From Gonapodya prolifera JEL478 (taxonomy: Eukaryota; Monoblepharomycota; Monoblepharidomycetes; Monoblepharidales; Gonapodyaceae), in NCBI GenBank assembly GCA_001574975.1, contig KQ965818.1, positions 130,258 through 194,257 on the forward strand: a stretch of 64,000 nucleotides of DNA. Direction: 5' to 3'. Within the stretch, counting starts at the first letter, position 1. Each line of letters begins with the position of its first letter. Made by a program: the position numbers and the translations under genes. Below the pieces are notes generated by a model, which saw only the letters and a list, made by a program, of their open reading frames with translations, was not told where the DNA came from and did not search any database. Shown in pieces: positions 47,712 through 57,971 of this stretch.

Positions 47712-48310
47712 CTAGTCGATCGTGGTTCCACACCACCCTGTGATCGCGAATATGCTGTTCCCAGTTCAGAAAACCATTGCATTTATCTCCACGAAAAACA
47801 CGAGCACTTACCGTAAAGCGAGCAGCACTGCGGTGCCGGGCAGGCCAAGTTGACGCTTGATCCACACTGAGAGTTTGTTGAAAGAGGAATGCCTGAAGGT
47901 GGAAACGGGGGAGGTGTACCGGCGTTAGATCCGAGAGCGACGGAAATTTCTTGACTCCAGAGCTGTCCAGCCCAGCCGGCGCCAGGTGAGGTGATCCTGA
48001 CGAACCTGGCATTGTAAAGGTTGAAGCTAGACAATAGTGAAAAAATGAAAATGTCTCTCACCAGTTGTATTGAGGAGAGTTCAAGGCGGCTGTCCAGGTG
48101 ATGCTAAAAACATAACACGTTTCGTCATTCGAAGTCGATGCCGCGATTGAGTTGAATGCATAGTTTAGACACCATGGGTTTCGAACCGGAGCTCTAAATT
48201 ATCCAAAGGCGAAATCAGATGGTGCGTTGGGCATTGCAGCCGATAATCTACCGGCACTCACCTGAGGATGTCGGGTTTTTGTCAGGGGCCAGCAAGGTTT
48301 TACAGGGTCC
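47712..48310 (-). CDS. CBM18 (hevein-like) chitin-binding protein, 5' end unresolved
   Basis: The 3' exons are clear. APVRNPWCLNYAFNS joins through ETCYVFSITWTAALNS and QYNW to FVRITSPGAGWAGQLW. After two short introns, CGSSVNLACPAPQCCSLYG joins WCGTTID and a stop at 47712-47714. The spacing of Cys around CCS-x-x-G-WCG is that of a CBM18 module, which binds chitin oligomers. An earlier block (GGPCKTLLAPDKNP) may be an upstream exon. I find no start codon with a signal peptide before the neighbouring tRNase Z stop at 48406. The gene may have lost its first exon, or its 5' end overlaps that gene. The module is a single one at the extreme C-terminus. Confidence 0.65.
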
Positions 48311-48405
48311 TCCCTGACTCAGCGGCCACCTCCAACAATTTCGTTCATAAATGGAAGTCAAAGTCAAAAAGCATTTGCGAACTAAAATGCGATGGTATGC
48401 AGCTA

Positions 48406-50014
48406 TTACATGCTATTCGATTCTCTTCTGCGAATATGTACTCTGTCCAAGCTCGTTACGTACTTTGAAACAGGCCTCTGGATCCCAACCGTCATCAGAT
48501 CTCGCGCTGTGAGCACGTCATCCTTACCAAAAGTCTTAACAGCCAGCGCGCGGATATCGTCCATTACCTTCATAGACTCTGGCGCCTCGTCTCCCTTGTA
48601 CCGATTGCTGAAGTGTGTCAGAATGATGCGTTGAGCATCAACCTCTTTGGCGAAGTGGCCCGCAAGTTCTGGTGTAGAGTGACCACTGAGCCATAAAAAC
48701 AGTGAGGTGAAAAACACTGTGAAAGAAGGACTGGCTGGGGTCCGTCTTCAGTACTCACTGTTCCTTCGTAAGCTGTTCAACAGATTCCGGTGTCGCCCCA
48801 TTCTTCAAGTCGTCCTCAAGACAAGCGTTTGTCGCTTCGTGAACAAGCACGGTACATCCTTTCGCCAATTTCGCGATTTGGGAAGAATCCGACGTGTCCC
48901 CCAGAACAACCACATGCCTCCCTCGCTTCGGCTCCTCGACAAAACGCTGTGCTTCCAGCACAGTCCCATCCGGAAGCGTGACCTTCTTCCCAGCTTTAAC
49001 GTCCGAAAGCAAACGCAGAGGCTGCGCCACCCCGCTGGCCCTGATAGCGTCCGCTTGTGCCTCAATGAGAGGGCGAAGCTCCTCCACTGTTAACCTTCCT
49101 GGAGCATCGTGCTCCCGCAGCGAGTACCCCACGCAAGGCACGGTATGGCACATGGGCGCCGCTTCCACTGTGACACCGAGGGCATCTTCACGAAGGAGGA
49201 TCCACGTTCCATCGCTCCGTGCGAGGATATTGTCGCCGCTGAAATTGTCCTCCTTGGAGACACTCGCATCAGGTAAGGGCGGGGCCTGCTCCTGCTGCTC
49301 TTGCTCCCCACTCGCCCACAGTTCGTGGACTACAAACCGAGTCGACCCTTGTCGATGAAAACCGGGTTGGGAGTACGTGGAGAGCATTGCGTTTCGCACG
49401 TAGGTTCGCAGACCGCGAGGACCGTAGAGTGTCACGATAGTTCCTTGCAGTGCGGGCTTGCCGGACGTTTCTGCGACGAGAGATGATATCGTCGCAGAGA
49501 GCGTGCACAGGAATCCGGGCAGTCCTGAAAAAGGCCTTTGTTGATGAGAAGTGCAGGAGCCGGTATCAAGAGCAAGTTATTCTCACCAAAGGAGTGATCT
49601 CCGCTGAGGAATCATCAACGAAAGGTGCCATAATTTCAACGTCCGGGTTCTCCAAGACATATCTCAAACGCCCCTCGCAACTCACTGCAGATGCGTTATG
49701 AAAATATACCGCACTTTTGATATCTTGAGATTTGTCCTGATGAACTGATGCTGCGTTGCCTCCCTATCCGGATCAGAACAATTCCAGTGAACTTTGATCG
49801 TTGTCGAACAACAACTTCCACACCAGTTTGTGCTCTTGGAGCAATCCTCACCCGCAATCAAACAAGTAGATAACTCCATTGTATCGTAGGGCGGTCGCCG
49901 AGTGGTTTCTGCGATGAGGAACTTCAGAAATGGGGAAGATGGTGTGCCTTCGCGATACACAGACCTTGTGAGCGATGGCTGCGACGATGCGGTGCCGAGA
50001 AAAGTCAGATCCAT
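48406..50014 (-). CDS. tRNase Z (ELAC-type ribonuclease Z)
   Basis: Zinc-dependent endonuclease that removes the 3' trailer of precursor tRNAs. The start at 50014 (MDLTFLGTASSQPSLTR) joins NHSATALRYNGVIYLFDCG and, after an intron, EATQHQFIRTNLKI. This gives the FDCGE-x-TQHQ signature. RYIFITHL then joins a 17-nt microexon (49587-49603) that completes HLHGDHSFG, the zinc-binding His motif, and LPGFLCTLSA follows. Later motifs are YGPRGLRTYVRN, VVVLGDTSDSS, CTVLVHEATN, and GHSTPELAGHFA with RIILTHFSNRY. The short length fits the ELAC1 class. A second upstream Met at 50098 would extend the N-terminus. All joins keep the frame and the gene looks intact. Confidence 0.92.
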
Positions 50015-50089
50015 GGCTTCACTTTCTTTGTCTGCTGTGTCTGATTGGCGCCTTCTCAGCTGGGACGTTGCGGGGTCCGACTCGTGAGT

Positions 50090-50664
50090 CAGATGCATTT
50101 ACGCTTGCTGATCACCATACTCATGCCGTGGCTCGAATTAAAATAGGTGAAAGTATCCAGACTTTGTGCAATTATGATAAACAAAGGCAAATGAAACCAT
50201 CGTCGGAGGATATGCAACATACAATGAGATGTGCTGCTTGTAGGTTAACCACAAAATGTTCTCTTTATTTGACTCCAACCGTGTGTGGCCGCTTCAAGGT
50301 TCCTTTTCTACTATCCGGCAGAATCACTCCTCGATTGATACCCCATGGGTAAGACCACGTGCACGCCTTTTGGTGTCATTGGATTAATCATGCCATCTGA
50401 TCGATCAACGTCCAGCTGGAGACGGAACGACCGAATGTGCGTACGCAGGAAGATCTAAGACGGGCCCGAACCAGCTCCCGCCGGGGTTTGCGGCTCTTCC
50501 GACAGACACCAATTCCCCCGGCCGCTTCCTCGGCTTCACCGGCCGCACCTTCAAACAGCACCACTGGGACGGGAAAGCCGGGTGGGAGTGTGTGGAGTAA
50601 GCATAACAGAGAAGCAATGGTGTGGGCCCTCGCCGCGTGTGTTGTGGGGGCTGTGATGTGGTAG
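50090..50664 (+). pseudogene. Truncated third copy of the DOMON/copper monooxygenase
   Basis: Only the 3' end of the gene family is present. A block matching GDSIQTLCNYD begins after a remnant of the preceding intron, but is soon out of frame with the following EMC-Tyr region. FYYPAESLL-like residues and AGDGTTECAYAGRSKTGP follow. The terminal Ser/Pro/Thr segment is shortened (ATSNSTTGTGKP-like) and the hydrophobic end WALAACVVGAVMW stops at 50662-50664. The signal peptide, DOMON and most copper ligands are missing. It begins just upstream of tRNase Z in the opposite direction, so the truncation point coincides with that gene's 5' region. Confidence 0.8.
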
Positions 50665-51245
50665 AATTATCATGCGGTGACTTGAATTGCTGAGTTTCAA
50701 TATTTCCATCCCTTTTGTAGTTTTCCAAATGAGAAATTTTCCTTTCGTTGTAAACAACCAGGTGCCAGCGCCCGTCGCTGCTTGAACCGCTTCGTTCCTC
50801 GTCGTAGACCACAATCTTTCCACGTCGCAGATCATGCCTGTCCCGTTTCCGCCCAACCACCTCCTCGACGCAGAGAAGCGATACGCTCGGTCAGATGTCA
50901 TGGTACATTACGAGTTGCAAGACGCTTTGAGGCTTTGGAACGCCGAGCCCCCACTGAACCGTACTGGAAAAGGTTGAGAAGCTGGAGCAAGTGTTTTCTT
51001 TCTTTCTTCGCCATTAGTCGAATGGTCCCTTTCTATGAAGGTCACATCAAAGGTGGTCATGTTATTAGGATTCAGTAAAATTGGGTTGCAGAGGTTATTG
51101 GATGACGAGGGCGTTTCGATTCGGACATCCCAGTTCGTCATTGTAAATATACTCTTTGTGGGATGCTCGTCATACATAGATTGCAAACCCCGACTCCAGT
51201 GCTTTTTCCCATCACGCCTTCCCACTCACACTGATCCATCATATT
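50665..51245. other. Convergent intergenic region
   Basis: Between the truncated monooxygenase copy and the stop of GTP cyclohydrolase I. It presumably holds the latter's 3' untranslated region. No gene seen. Confidence 0.4.
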
Positions 51246-52895
51246 CTAATCCCGGATCAAGCTAGAAGCCCCCAATCCAACTCGTCAAATCACAACATAT
51301 GACAACAGCCACCCTGCAACCGCTTACCTCAAGAACTCCTCCCTTGTTCGATGGTCCGTCCGGAACCCGCCCAGCATGCACGACGTCACGGTCTTGGAGC
51401 CCGGCTTTTGGACACCGCGCATGACCATGCAGAGGTGGCTGGGTGAAACGACGAGGAGGTTTCATTAACGAAAACGATTCGTGATACAGAGCGAAAGACG
51501 ATTGCCTTGGGTTTCCTCGAGTACGCGACACTCACCTAGCCTCCATAACGACCGCAACGCCCCTTGGCTTGAGAATCTGCTCCAGCGCGACCGCGACCTG
51601 CTTCGTGAGCCGCTCCTGCAGCTGCAGCCGTCGCGCAAACATTTCGGCGATGCGGGCCACTTTGGAGAGCCCGAGGACCCTGCTGGAGGGGAGGTAGCCG
51701 ATGGAGATCTTGTGGGGTGGGGTGGAGCGTTGTGGATGGTAGATGACAGGTTTTGGTTGTGAGTGAGTTGTGAGCGGTGGCCGGCGAAGGAAAGGGAAGA
51801 GGGGAGGACAACGGGAGGACGGGACGTACTTTGCCCGTGAAAGGAACGCAATGATGCTCGCACAGCGAAAACACGTCGATGCCCTTCACGATGACCATCT
51901 CGTCGTGGTCTTCTTTGAACACGGCGCCGTTGACCACGTCGAGGATGTTTTCTGCAGAGTGGGGCGGGTGTGATACAGCTGAAGGGGGAGGCGCAGAAAG
52001 CGGAGGTGAGGACTGACCTTCGTATCCCTTGGTGAGGAAGAGAAGAGCTTTCGCGTATCGCTCGGGGGTCTTCAGGAGTCCTAAACGTTGTTTCCATGAG
52101 ACCTGGCTTCTCCAAATGACGAGGAACTTGGCAAGTTCGCTCACCTTCCCGATCCGGATCCTCGCCAATACACTCCAGCATGGTCCTCACGGCGGCAGTA
52201 AGCTTCTCGACGCGCTTCTGTCGCTCTTCAGGAGACTCATCCTTTCGTGCTCGTGTGCCGATGGCTTCGAATAGATCGCACTCTGAGAACAAGTGCCACA
52301 TATGAGAAGATAACTTTCAACACTCACAAGGCCAACTGAGCCCGTCCGGGTCCGGCATGGGACTGAGACTCCGCGTGGAGTTGAACCCAACGCTCCCGCT
52401 CTTTGGACCATTCTCCTCCTGCGCGACCGCGGCGACACGGGGGTTCGTGATGGTGCCGTGCACGTGAACGCCGTTGGCTGTGGGCGAAGAGTGATTGATA
52501 GCAGCGGAACTGGAAGGACCCGTACCGTTGACTTGGCGGTCGGGTGTGGCAGAAGCTATCCGGCTCCAGGGAGGGCTCAATCGGTGGAGTGGTTGAACGT
52601 TGATTTCGTCCCCTTCCGTGGTCGAGGCGCCGCGGACTCTCAATTGTCCAGCTGGCGAGGCCTCGTCTCCGTCATCCAAGACGTTCGATTTGTCCTCGTC
52701 GTACTCCTCGCCATCCTCCTCGGACGCCCTTGCTTCCCGGACGATTTCCTCGAGCTCCTGCCGCTCCTTTTGCGTGAGTGGTTCCCCCGTCGCGTGGCCG
52801 TTCATGGTCGATTCCAGCGTGCGGGCGATGGACGCCACCACGGCTTCGGTGGTTGAGGTCGAGTGTGATGGGACGGGGTGGATGAGATCGGACAT
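51246..52895 (-). CDS. FOL2: GTP cyclohydrolase I
   Basis: Converts GTP to 7,8-dihydroneopterin triphosphate, the first step of folate and pterin synthesis; it works as a cytosolic decamer. The start at 52895 ([17 protein letters not shown]) begins a long Ser- and acid-rich N-terminal extension of about 190 residues. The catalytic core follows: [46 protein letters not shown] (zinc-binding Cys and His), [17 protein letters not shown] and [14 protein letters not shown] with the third zinc Cys. The last exon joins to give REEFLSLIRD with the stop at 51246-51248, matching the usual family C-terminus. Introns are short and in frame. The extension is longer than usual and may be regulatory. Confidence 0.93.
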
Positions 52896-53466
52896 GGTTT
52901 GAGTTTCGTTCAGCGAGGGGAGAAGATGGAGTTTGGAGAGGTGAAACGAGAGGAGCGGTGGAGAAGAGTGGGAGAAGTAGCTTTCGGAGTGGGAAACGTG
53001 GCGATGGGTAAAAGGGAAATAAACGAGAAGGAGATATCGATCGAGTGAAAGCAATCGAGATTGGCGGGTCGTGGAGGGTGTTCGATGATTGATGGCGAGG
53101 GAAAAGGGATGGTAGTCGATTCCGTGAAACAGCAGAAGGCAGAAATAAAGTTGAGGGAGACCTTTATGTGGTTGAGCAACGGTCGGCGTGGCCGGTGGGA
53201 CCAAAGCAATCGTCACATCACTATGCGAATCCTGGATTTTCTTTCTAGTCTCCCTCGCTTTCTGTGATGAGCAACGATGGCAATGGGGACTCTCCATCAA
53301 CGTATTTCCCACATGTAAAAAGAGGTGAACAGGCCGACATCAATTACAAATGAAGGTCAACACAATACAAAGCCATGATCTATGCCAATGCAATCTAACA
53401 ACGTAAATCTCTACTTGCGAAAAAAACTCCTCAAATTTGTTCCCCAACCACGTACGGCAGTCGAGC
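52896..53466. promoter_or_regulatory. Promoter region of GTP cyclohydrolase I
   Basis: Sequence between the GTP cyclohydrolase start and the stop of the hydrolase upstream. On the coding (minus) strand it is markedly CT-rich close to the ATG (52900-53060), as in many highly expressed fungal genes. No other gene seen. Confidence 0.4.
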
Positions 53467-55154
53467 TCACACCATCCCCACGCCCTCGCTCTTCAGAAAC
53501 TCTATGATATGCCCAAACACAATGCCAGGGTCCTCCACGTGCGGGCTGCGAAGTGCAAAGTGCGAAGTGCGACGAACCAAAGGGTTTAGCCGTTGAATCA
53601 AACAGTGATCAGGTGTACTCAAGGGACGCGAGTACTCACTAGTGACCATTTTCGGGGACCATCCGCACCTCACACCGTTTCGAAGCTGTCATGGCGTCTT
53701 TGTATGCGTTGGTTTCTTTCGTCGCGTCCTATTGTCAGTGGTAGTCAACAAGATCGCGATGGTGATATCCATGGGGAAGTGATGGATTAAAGAATTGTGC
53801 ACCTGAGCCTCTCCCCTGAAGACCGAGCTGAGTAACAAGAACTCACCCCGAAATCTGGGTCCTTGTCCCCGCACACCAGCAGCATCGGTTGTTTCACTTG
53901 TCCCACACGGGCCCAGCATCCGTTCTTGGGTGCTCTGTGGAGAAGGGTACAAGATTGGTGGTCAGTATGAGATAAACACGTTCAGCTTGCAGTCCTTCCA
54001 CACGGTCAATTAGCAACTCGCTTTTGTCATGTTCGCCCACCAGCCAAAACCCCAAGAATCCCAACTTCAGTTCTATTTCGCCCCATCCTCCCACCCGTCC
54101 CCCTTCCCCAACCCCACATCACAACACCCACCTCCCAAACGCCCCCACAGCCGCAATCCTCCCCCTATCTTGAACCAAATACCCCTTATTCTTTTCAATA
54201 TACTCCTTGAGATCGGCCGGCGGGTGCGAGGACGTAAACAGCGTGGCGTGGAACGAGGACCAGGCGGACGCGCCCCAGAGGGAGGTGAAGAGGAGGTGGG
54301 TCGAGAGGGAGAAGAGGGTTGCTGTGAGAGGGGGGGGTGGGGGGAGGTGAGTGCTCGACTCGGTAAACGCTCAGCGAAGGAAGTGCACCTCGGTAAAGCG
54401 ATATACGCCTCCAGCGGGTAAAACTGGCTCCGCGAGAGTACAATTCCGCTTCGCGGGGAACTCGCCTCCGACGAACGTCTCGCTCTGCTCGGACCGCTCC
54501 CTCCTCCTGCCTTACGGCCTCCGTCACTCCTTCGAAACTCACTAAACACCACCCCACTATCTTTCAAAATCCCGCCCAACGTCACGACGGCGCCAATTCT
54601 GTCCGGGTACTCTGCGGCCGCGTAGACTGCCGACGCTCCCGCAAGCGAGTTCCCGACGAATACGACGGGAGACGAGATGTGCTCGGCGTCGAGGATTGCG
54701 ATGACGTCTCTGCGTGTGTGAGGTGGGGGTGGTGGGGAGGTGTGGTGGGATATGAGAAGGGTCTGAGTCAGTGAGAGGAGGAATAAAACGTACCTTGCGA
54801 CGTCTTCGGGCGTGTAAGACGAAAAAGAGGACGAGGACTCGCCCGTGCCGCGGAGTTCGGTGACAATGACAGTGAGATTCGCCGCCGCGAGTTTCGGAGC
54901 GAGGAATCTGCCGTGTTCGAATGAAAGTTGTGGAGTGATTGGGGTCGAACGATCAGCGAATGATTCACGACCGCACTCCCCCACAAAGCCACGCACCTGT
55001 ACTCGTGTCTCGAGTCGCCCATTCCGGGCACGAGCACGACGACTCTTGCGTCTGCACTTGCTGCTCTCTTGAGTTCGTAGACCAACTCTCCGCCATCGAC
55101 GTTGAGCGATCGGCGGGATTCGGCAGAGAAGAGCGGCGGGAAGAGAGCTGACAT
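53467..55154 (-). CDS. Alpha/beta hydrolase
   Basis: Alpha/beta-hydrolase fold enzyme of unknown substrate. The start at 55154 gives MSALFPPLFSAESRRSL. It is followed by ARVVVLVPGMGDSRHEYR, VIVTELRGTGESSSSF and DVIAILDAEHISSPVVFVG. The nucleophile elbow is GNSLAGASAVYAAAEYP (Ser as nucleophile) and VVTLGGILKDSG comes next. After the enlarged intron (54322-54542) the frame continues with TLFSLSTHLLFTSLWG and EYIEKNKGYLVQDRGRI. The C-terminal part has QPMLLVCGDKDPDFG-like residues (acid) and a final segment SPHVEDPGIVFGHIIEFL. The usual catalytic His lies just before it, in a short exon. The gene appears intact. Confidence 0.82.
54322..54542 (-). repeat. Repeat-filled intron of the alpha/beta hydrolase
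   Basis: GT-AG intron of 221 bp (donor GTGAGTTTCG, acceptor CTCACAG) containing, on the coding strand, CGAGCAGAGCGAG, TCGGAGGCGAG, CGCGAAGCGGAAT and CTCTCGCGGAGC in that order. The same modules occur in the same order and orientation in the thioesterase intron at 21599-22003. Flanking exons join in frame when the whole segment is removed. Confidence 0.72.
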
Positions 55155-55728
55155 GGGCGATTGACGAGTGTGGAGAAGTGTAGAAGTGTAGAGTAAAGTA
55201 GAAGTGTGGATGAGAGAAGGAGAAGGCAGCGGGTGTGGTCGCTTTTGTGCATGGAAGTTCTGCCGACGCGGATGAAAGTCGATTAGGCGCACAGGACAAA
55301 CGACGCTTTCGCTGGCGGAGATAGGACGCGCGGCGTGCGGGGGGGACCGAATACGCCCCGAGAGACGCAAGTACCACGTGTGGGCAGACGGAAGTGTGGT
55401 GTGTGGCCGAGTTGGTGGAGTCGCTGGTTTGGATGTACAAATCACTCGGCGCCTGAGCAGAAGGAGCATTCTTTCCCATTCGGAGGCACCGTCGAACTGT
55501 TCTTCCGCAAAGGTAAAGTCGAACGTCTGTTATTCGATAATGGCATCGTCTCAACTAATACGTGTAAATGAAAGTCCACATGTCGAAGAAGACGGTGACC
55601 TGTTCACTCGACGAGGAAAAGAATGCGTGCTGGGCGTTAAGGTTTATCCCAGGGAGGCGAAGTGGTTTGCGCATTAGAACCTCACCTTCCTCCCGTCTGA
55701 TCAGCTCCCGTTTGTCTTTTGCTGTTCG
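55155..55728. other. Intergenic region upstream of the hydrolase
   Basis: Should contain the hydrolase promoter. No gene or strong motif seen. Confidence 0.4.
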
Positions 55729-56292
55729 TCACCACAGATATTCCACCATGCTCCACTGCCCATTCGTGGCGTCGGAATTCGCTCCACCTTTCCTCCGCCA
55801 ATCCTCACTCCCACATCCTCGACGCTTGTCCCGTCCGTCGTCCTCCTCCCTCGAAAGGTGTGTGACTGTGTCGTGCGTGCTGGATGACATTGGACGGCAC
55901 TTGGGTTCAAGACAACTGAGTATCGAGCAGTGATCGCTGCTTCGATTCCCGTACACTCCTTTGAAACGGGTGGGCGGTCCCGTTGACTGAACAGTGGTAG
56001 GTCCGTCTCCTCCATCGTGTCCAGCAATCATAATAGGCAACGGAAAGGCGAGAGAGGGTGGGGGCCTCCAACGGAGGAACTGAAGACTTACCTGTGGGTT
56101 GCGGTCATCGTCATAATCCATGAGGAAAGGCTCATAGCCACGATGCGGTGGGGGATTCGCCACTAACCCACGATGCGGTGGGGGATTCGCCACTAACCCA
56201 CGAAACGGGGTACAGACGCGTAGAGGTGATGTGATGAGCAAGGCGAGATGCAGTGGCAAGGAAATAGCTTTCGTCAGAGCTGAGTTGGGCAA
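55729..56292 (-). CDS. Possible hypothetical protein with a 10-residue duplication
   Basis: One open block of 187 codons on the minus strand, possibly with an intron near 56095. Two exact copies of a 30-bp unit (56141-56170, 56171-56200) translate to a tandem RGLVANPPPH. No domain is recognised, and the reading frame may be chance. It lies between two divergent genes, so it may belong to a promoter region. Confidence 0.2.
   Translation of the reverse strand: MPNSALTKAISLPLHLALLITSPLRVCTPFRGLVANPPPHRGLVANPPPHRGYEPFLMDYDDDRNPQVSLQFLRWRPPPSLAFPLPIMIAGHDGGDGPTTVQSTGPPTRFKGVYGNRSSDHCSILSCLEPKCRPMSSSTHDTVTHLSREEDDGRDKRRGCGSEDWRRKGGANSDATNGQWSMVEYLW
56141..56200. repeat. 30-bp exact tandem duplication
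   Basis: Two identical adjacent 30-bp units followed by the first bases of a third, diverging copy (CCCACGAAACGGGG). Its length is a multiple of three. Confidence 0.85.
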
Positions 56293-56497
56293 AGATGAGG
56301 AAGCGAGATCGAAGTGTGTTTATCAAATGAAAACGGCATAAGCAGTTGTTGGGAATGTCGGGTAAAAGAGGTACTGGGAAGGGAAAGAAGTCCTTCTTGG
56401 AATTGGGACGGAAGGAGGCAGCTTTGGTTGGCATCAGCTGTCTTGGCTCTCTTTTTCAACANATCGGACCTACCCTAACCTCCACAATCGCAATCGG

Positions 56498-57441
56498 ATG
56501 TCCGCCACCCTGAATGCTCAGCTAATCGATGCGGTGGAAGCCGCACAGGAGGCCGAGGTCAAACGGTTGGAGGCACTGAGGGTGCTGTTGGTCATTGGAG
56601 GGGAGTCGATGGCGAAGTCCTGGAGAGCAGGAAGCTGGTTCGGCACTCGGACGTGGACTTCCGAAGAGTGGCGTGGGGCGAGATGATTGGACATACAGTT
56701 TTACTTCTGTGCTTGCTCTGGCGATCGGTCGGGGAGGGAAGTGAACACACTGTTCTTCCCACCCTTGGCACTCGCAACTCCATTTTGGAGCCAGAAAATG
56801 CATCCCTCCTCGGCTACATCGGCACAGTCCTTCAAGAGACAACATCTCTTCAGCACGAAATTGTCACTCTGCGCAACGAGAACTCTTCCCTTCGCTCCCA
56901 AAATGCAAATCTCCTCAGTGACAAAACACCCGTCCGCTCGCATATTCGTATGCCACCCGAACCACGACCACCTGCAAGGGTTCGTCAGTTTGTTCGTCAG
57001 ATGATGCACGCAATTGTGGACTACGAGCCCCAAGACGTGGACGAGATTGGGTTTGCTGCAGGCGACGGGATTTTTGTGAATCTGGCATACATGGATGGTG
57101 GGGCATCGGTTCGTCCAACCCTTTACTCGCTCAATCGTTTTTCATTCCTCTCATTGATACGGGAACACAATTGACTAAAGGGCTTCCACATCACAACCCA
57201 AGCCTCCGGCCACTTCCCCCTCTCCCACGTCTCCCCCGACGCTCCCACCTCCAGTTCTCTCGTACCCCCACCACCAACCGCATCCCGTTTGGACTCCCTC
57301 CCACAATTCGCCTTCCAGCAAGTGCAGACCCCGCCGTCCTCTTTGCACACCGTAAGGGACGTCGTTGGCCCACCAAGGGCTGTGTCGGGACGGGTTGAAG
57401 GATTGGCCGGGAGTTGTGGGGTGGAGCAGGTGCAGGGGTAA
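56498..57441 (+). CDS. Coiled-coil and SH3-domain protein
   Basis: The N-terminal exon begins MSATLNAQLIDAVEAAQE (56498), a helical segment. After a splice not fully resolved, a heptad-rich region (TTSLQHEIVTLRNENSSL, SQNANLLSDK) suggests a coiled coil. An SH3 domain follows: HAIVDYEPQDVDEIGFAAGD, then VNLAYMDGGA. Across a GT-AG intron (about 57107-57179) it joins GFHITTQASGHFPLSHV, the expected SH3 end. A Pro/Ser-rich tail (SSSLVPPPPTASRLDSL) runs to a stop at 57439-57441. SH3 domains bind proline-rich peptides, so a scaffold or cytoskeletal role is likely, but the exact family is unknown. Confidence 0.62.
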
Positions 57442-57971
57442 ACGCCATCTGGGAATACAGCTTGGTGGGGAAATTCTGGAGTGCAGACGGGGATGATTGG
57501 TGGGGAGGTTGAAGCGGGAGTGGAGACGGGGGGCTTCAGGGACCGGCGAGCGGGAGGGTGACTGGGAGTGGTGGGCGGTAGTGCGTGGGGAGTAGAGGAC
57601 TGAATTGTTGGGGACGGTGGTGGTTTGTATTCAAATGTTTTCAATATGTTTGCAGTTATATTACTCCCTATCGGTGCTCATTCCCGTGCTTCCTCTTGTG
57701 CTGACCCCCGGCTCGTATCTGCGCATATGTGGTGTTGGAGAAGACGATGTGGAGCCCGGCCGGTAGGTATGTTACGCGAAGGAAGTGGGAGTTCCTCGCC
57801 ACCGAGCCCGGCTCCATCAATTCTCGCATGAGGGCAAACGAGGCTGAGCGCTTCCGGGGCTGCGATCGAGGTGAAGCCCAGGTGGCCCAGGCTGAAGAGA
57901 GAAACCTGCCGTGCCACGATCGCTTGTACGCTTTTGGAGCTTATCTTTCACCGGAACACAGGACATCAGCC
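57442..57971. other. Intergenic region before PPAN
   Basis: Contains the 3' end of the SH3 gene and the promoter and leader of PPAN. No reading frame here has convincing coding character. Confidence 0.4.

Noticed and set aside
48165-48190. A GGTTCGAAACCC sequence on the minus strand that looks like the B box of a tRNA gene.
   Set aside because: No matching A box or cloverleaf arms around it, and the same bases are coding (APVRNPWC) in a well-supported exon.
56462-56462. A single ambiguous base (N).
   Set aside because: A base-call or assembly gap in non-coding sequence, without biological meaning.
57729-57971. A plus-strand open frame running into the first exon of PPAN, considered as an N-terminal extension.
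   Set aside because: PPAN/SSF1 proteins begin with a short basic start like MPKRKKRRT; the upstream frame has no family resemblance and is more likely the leader.
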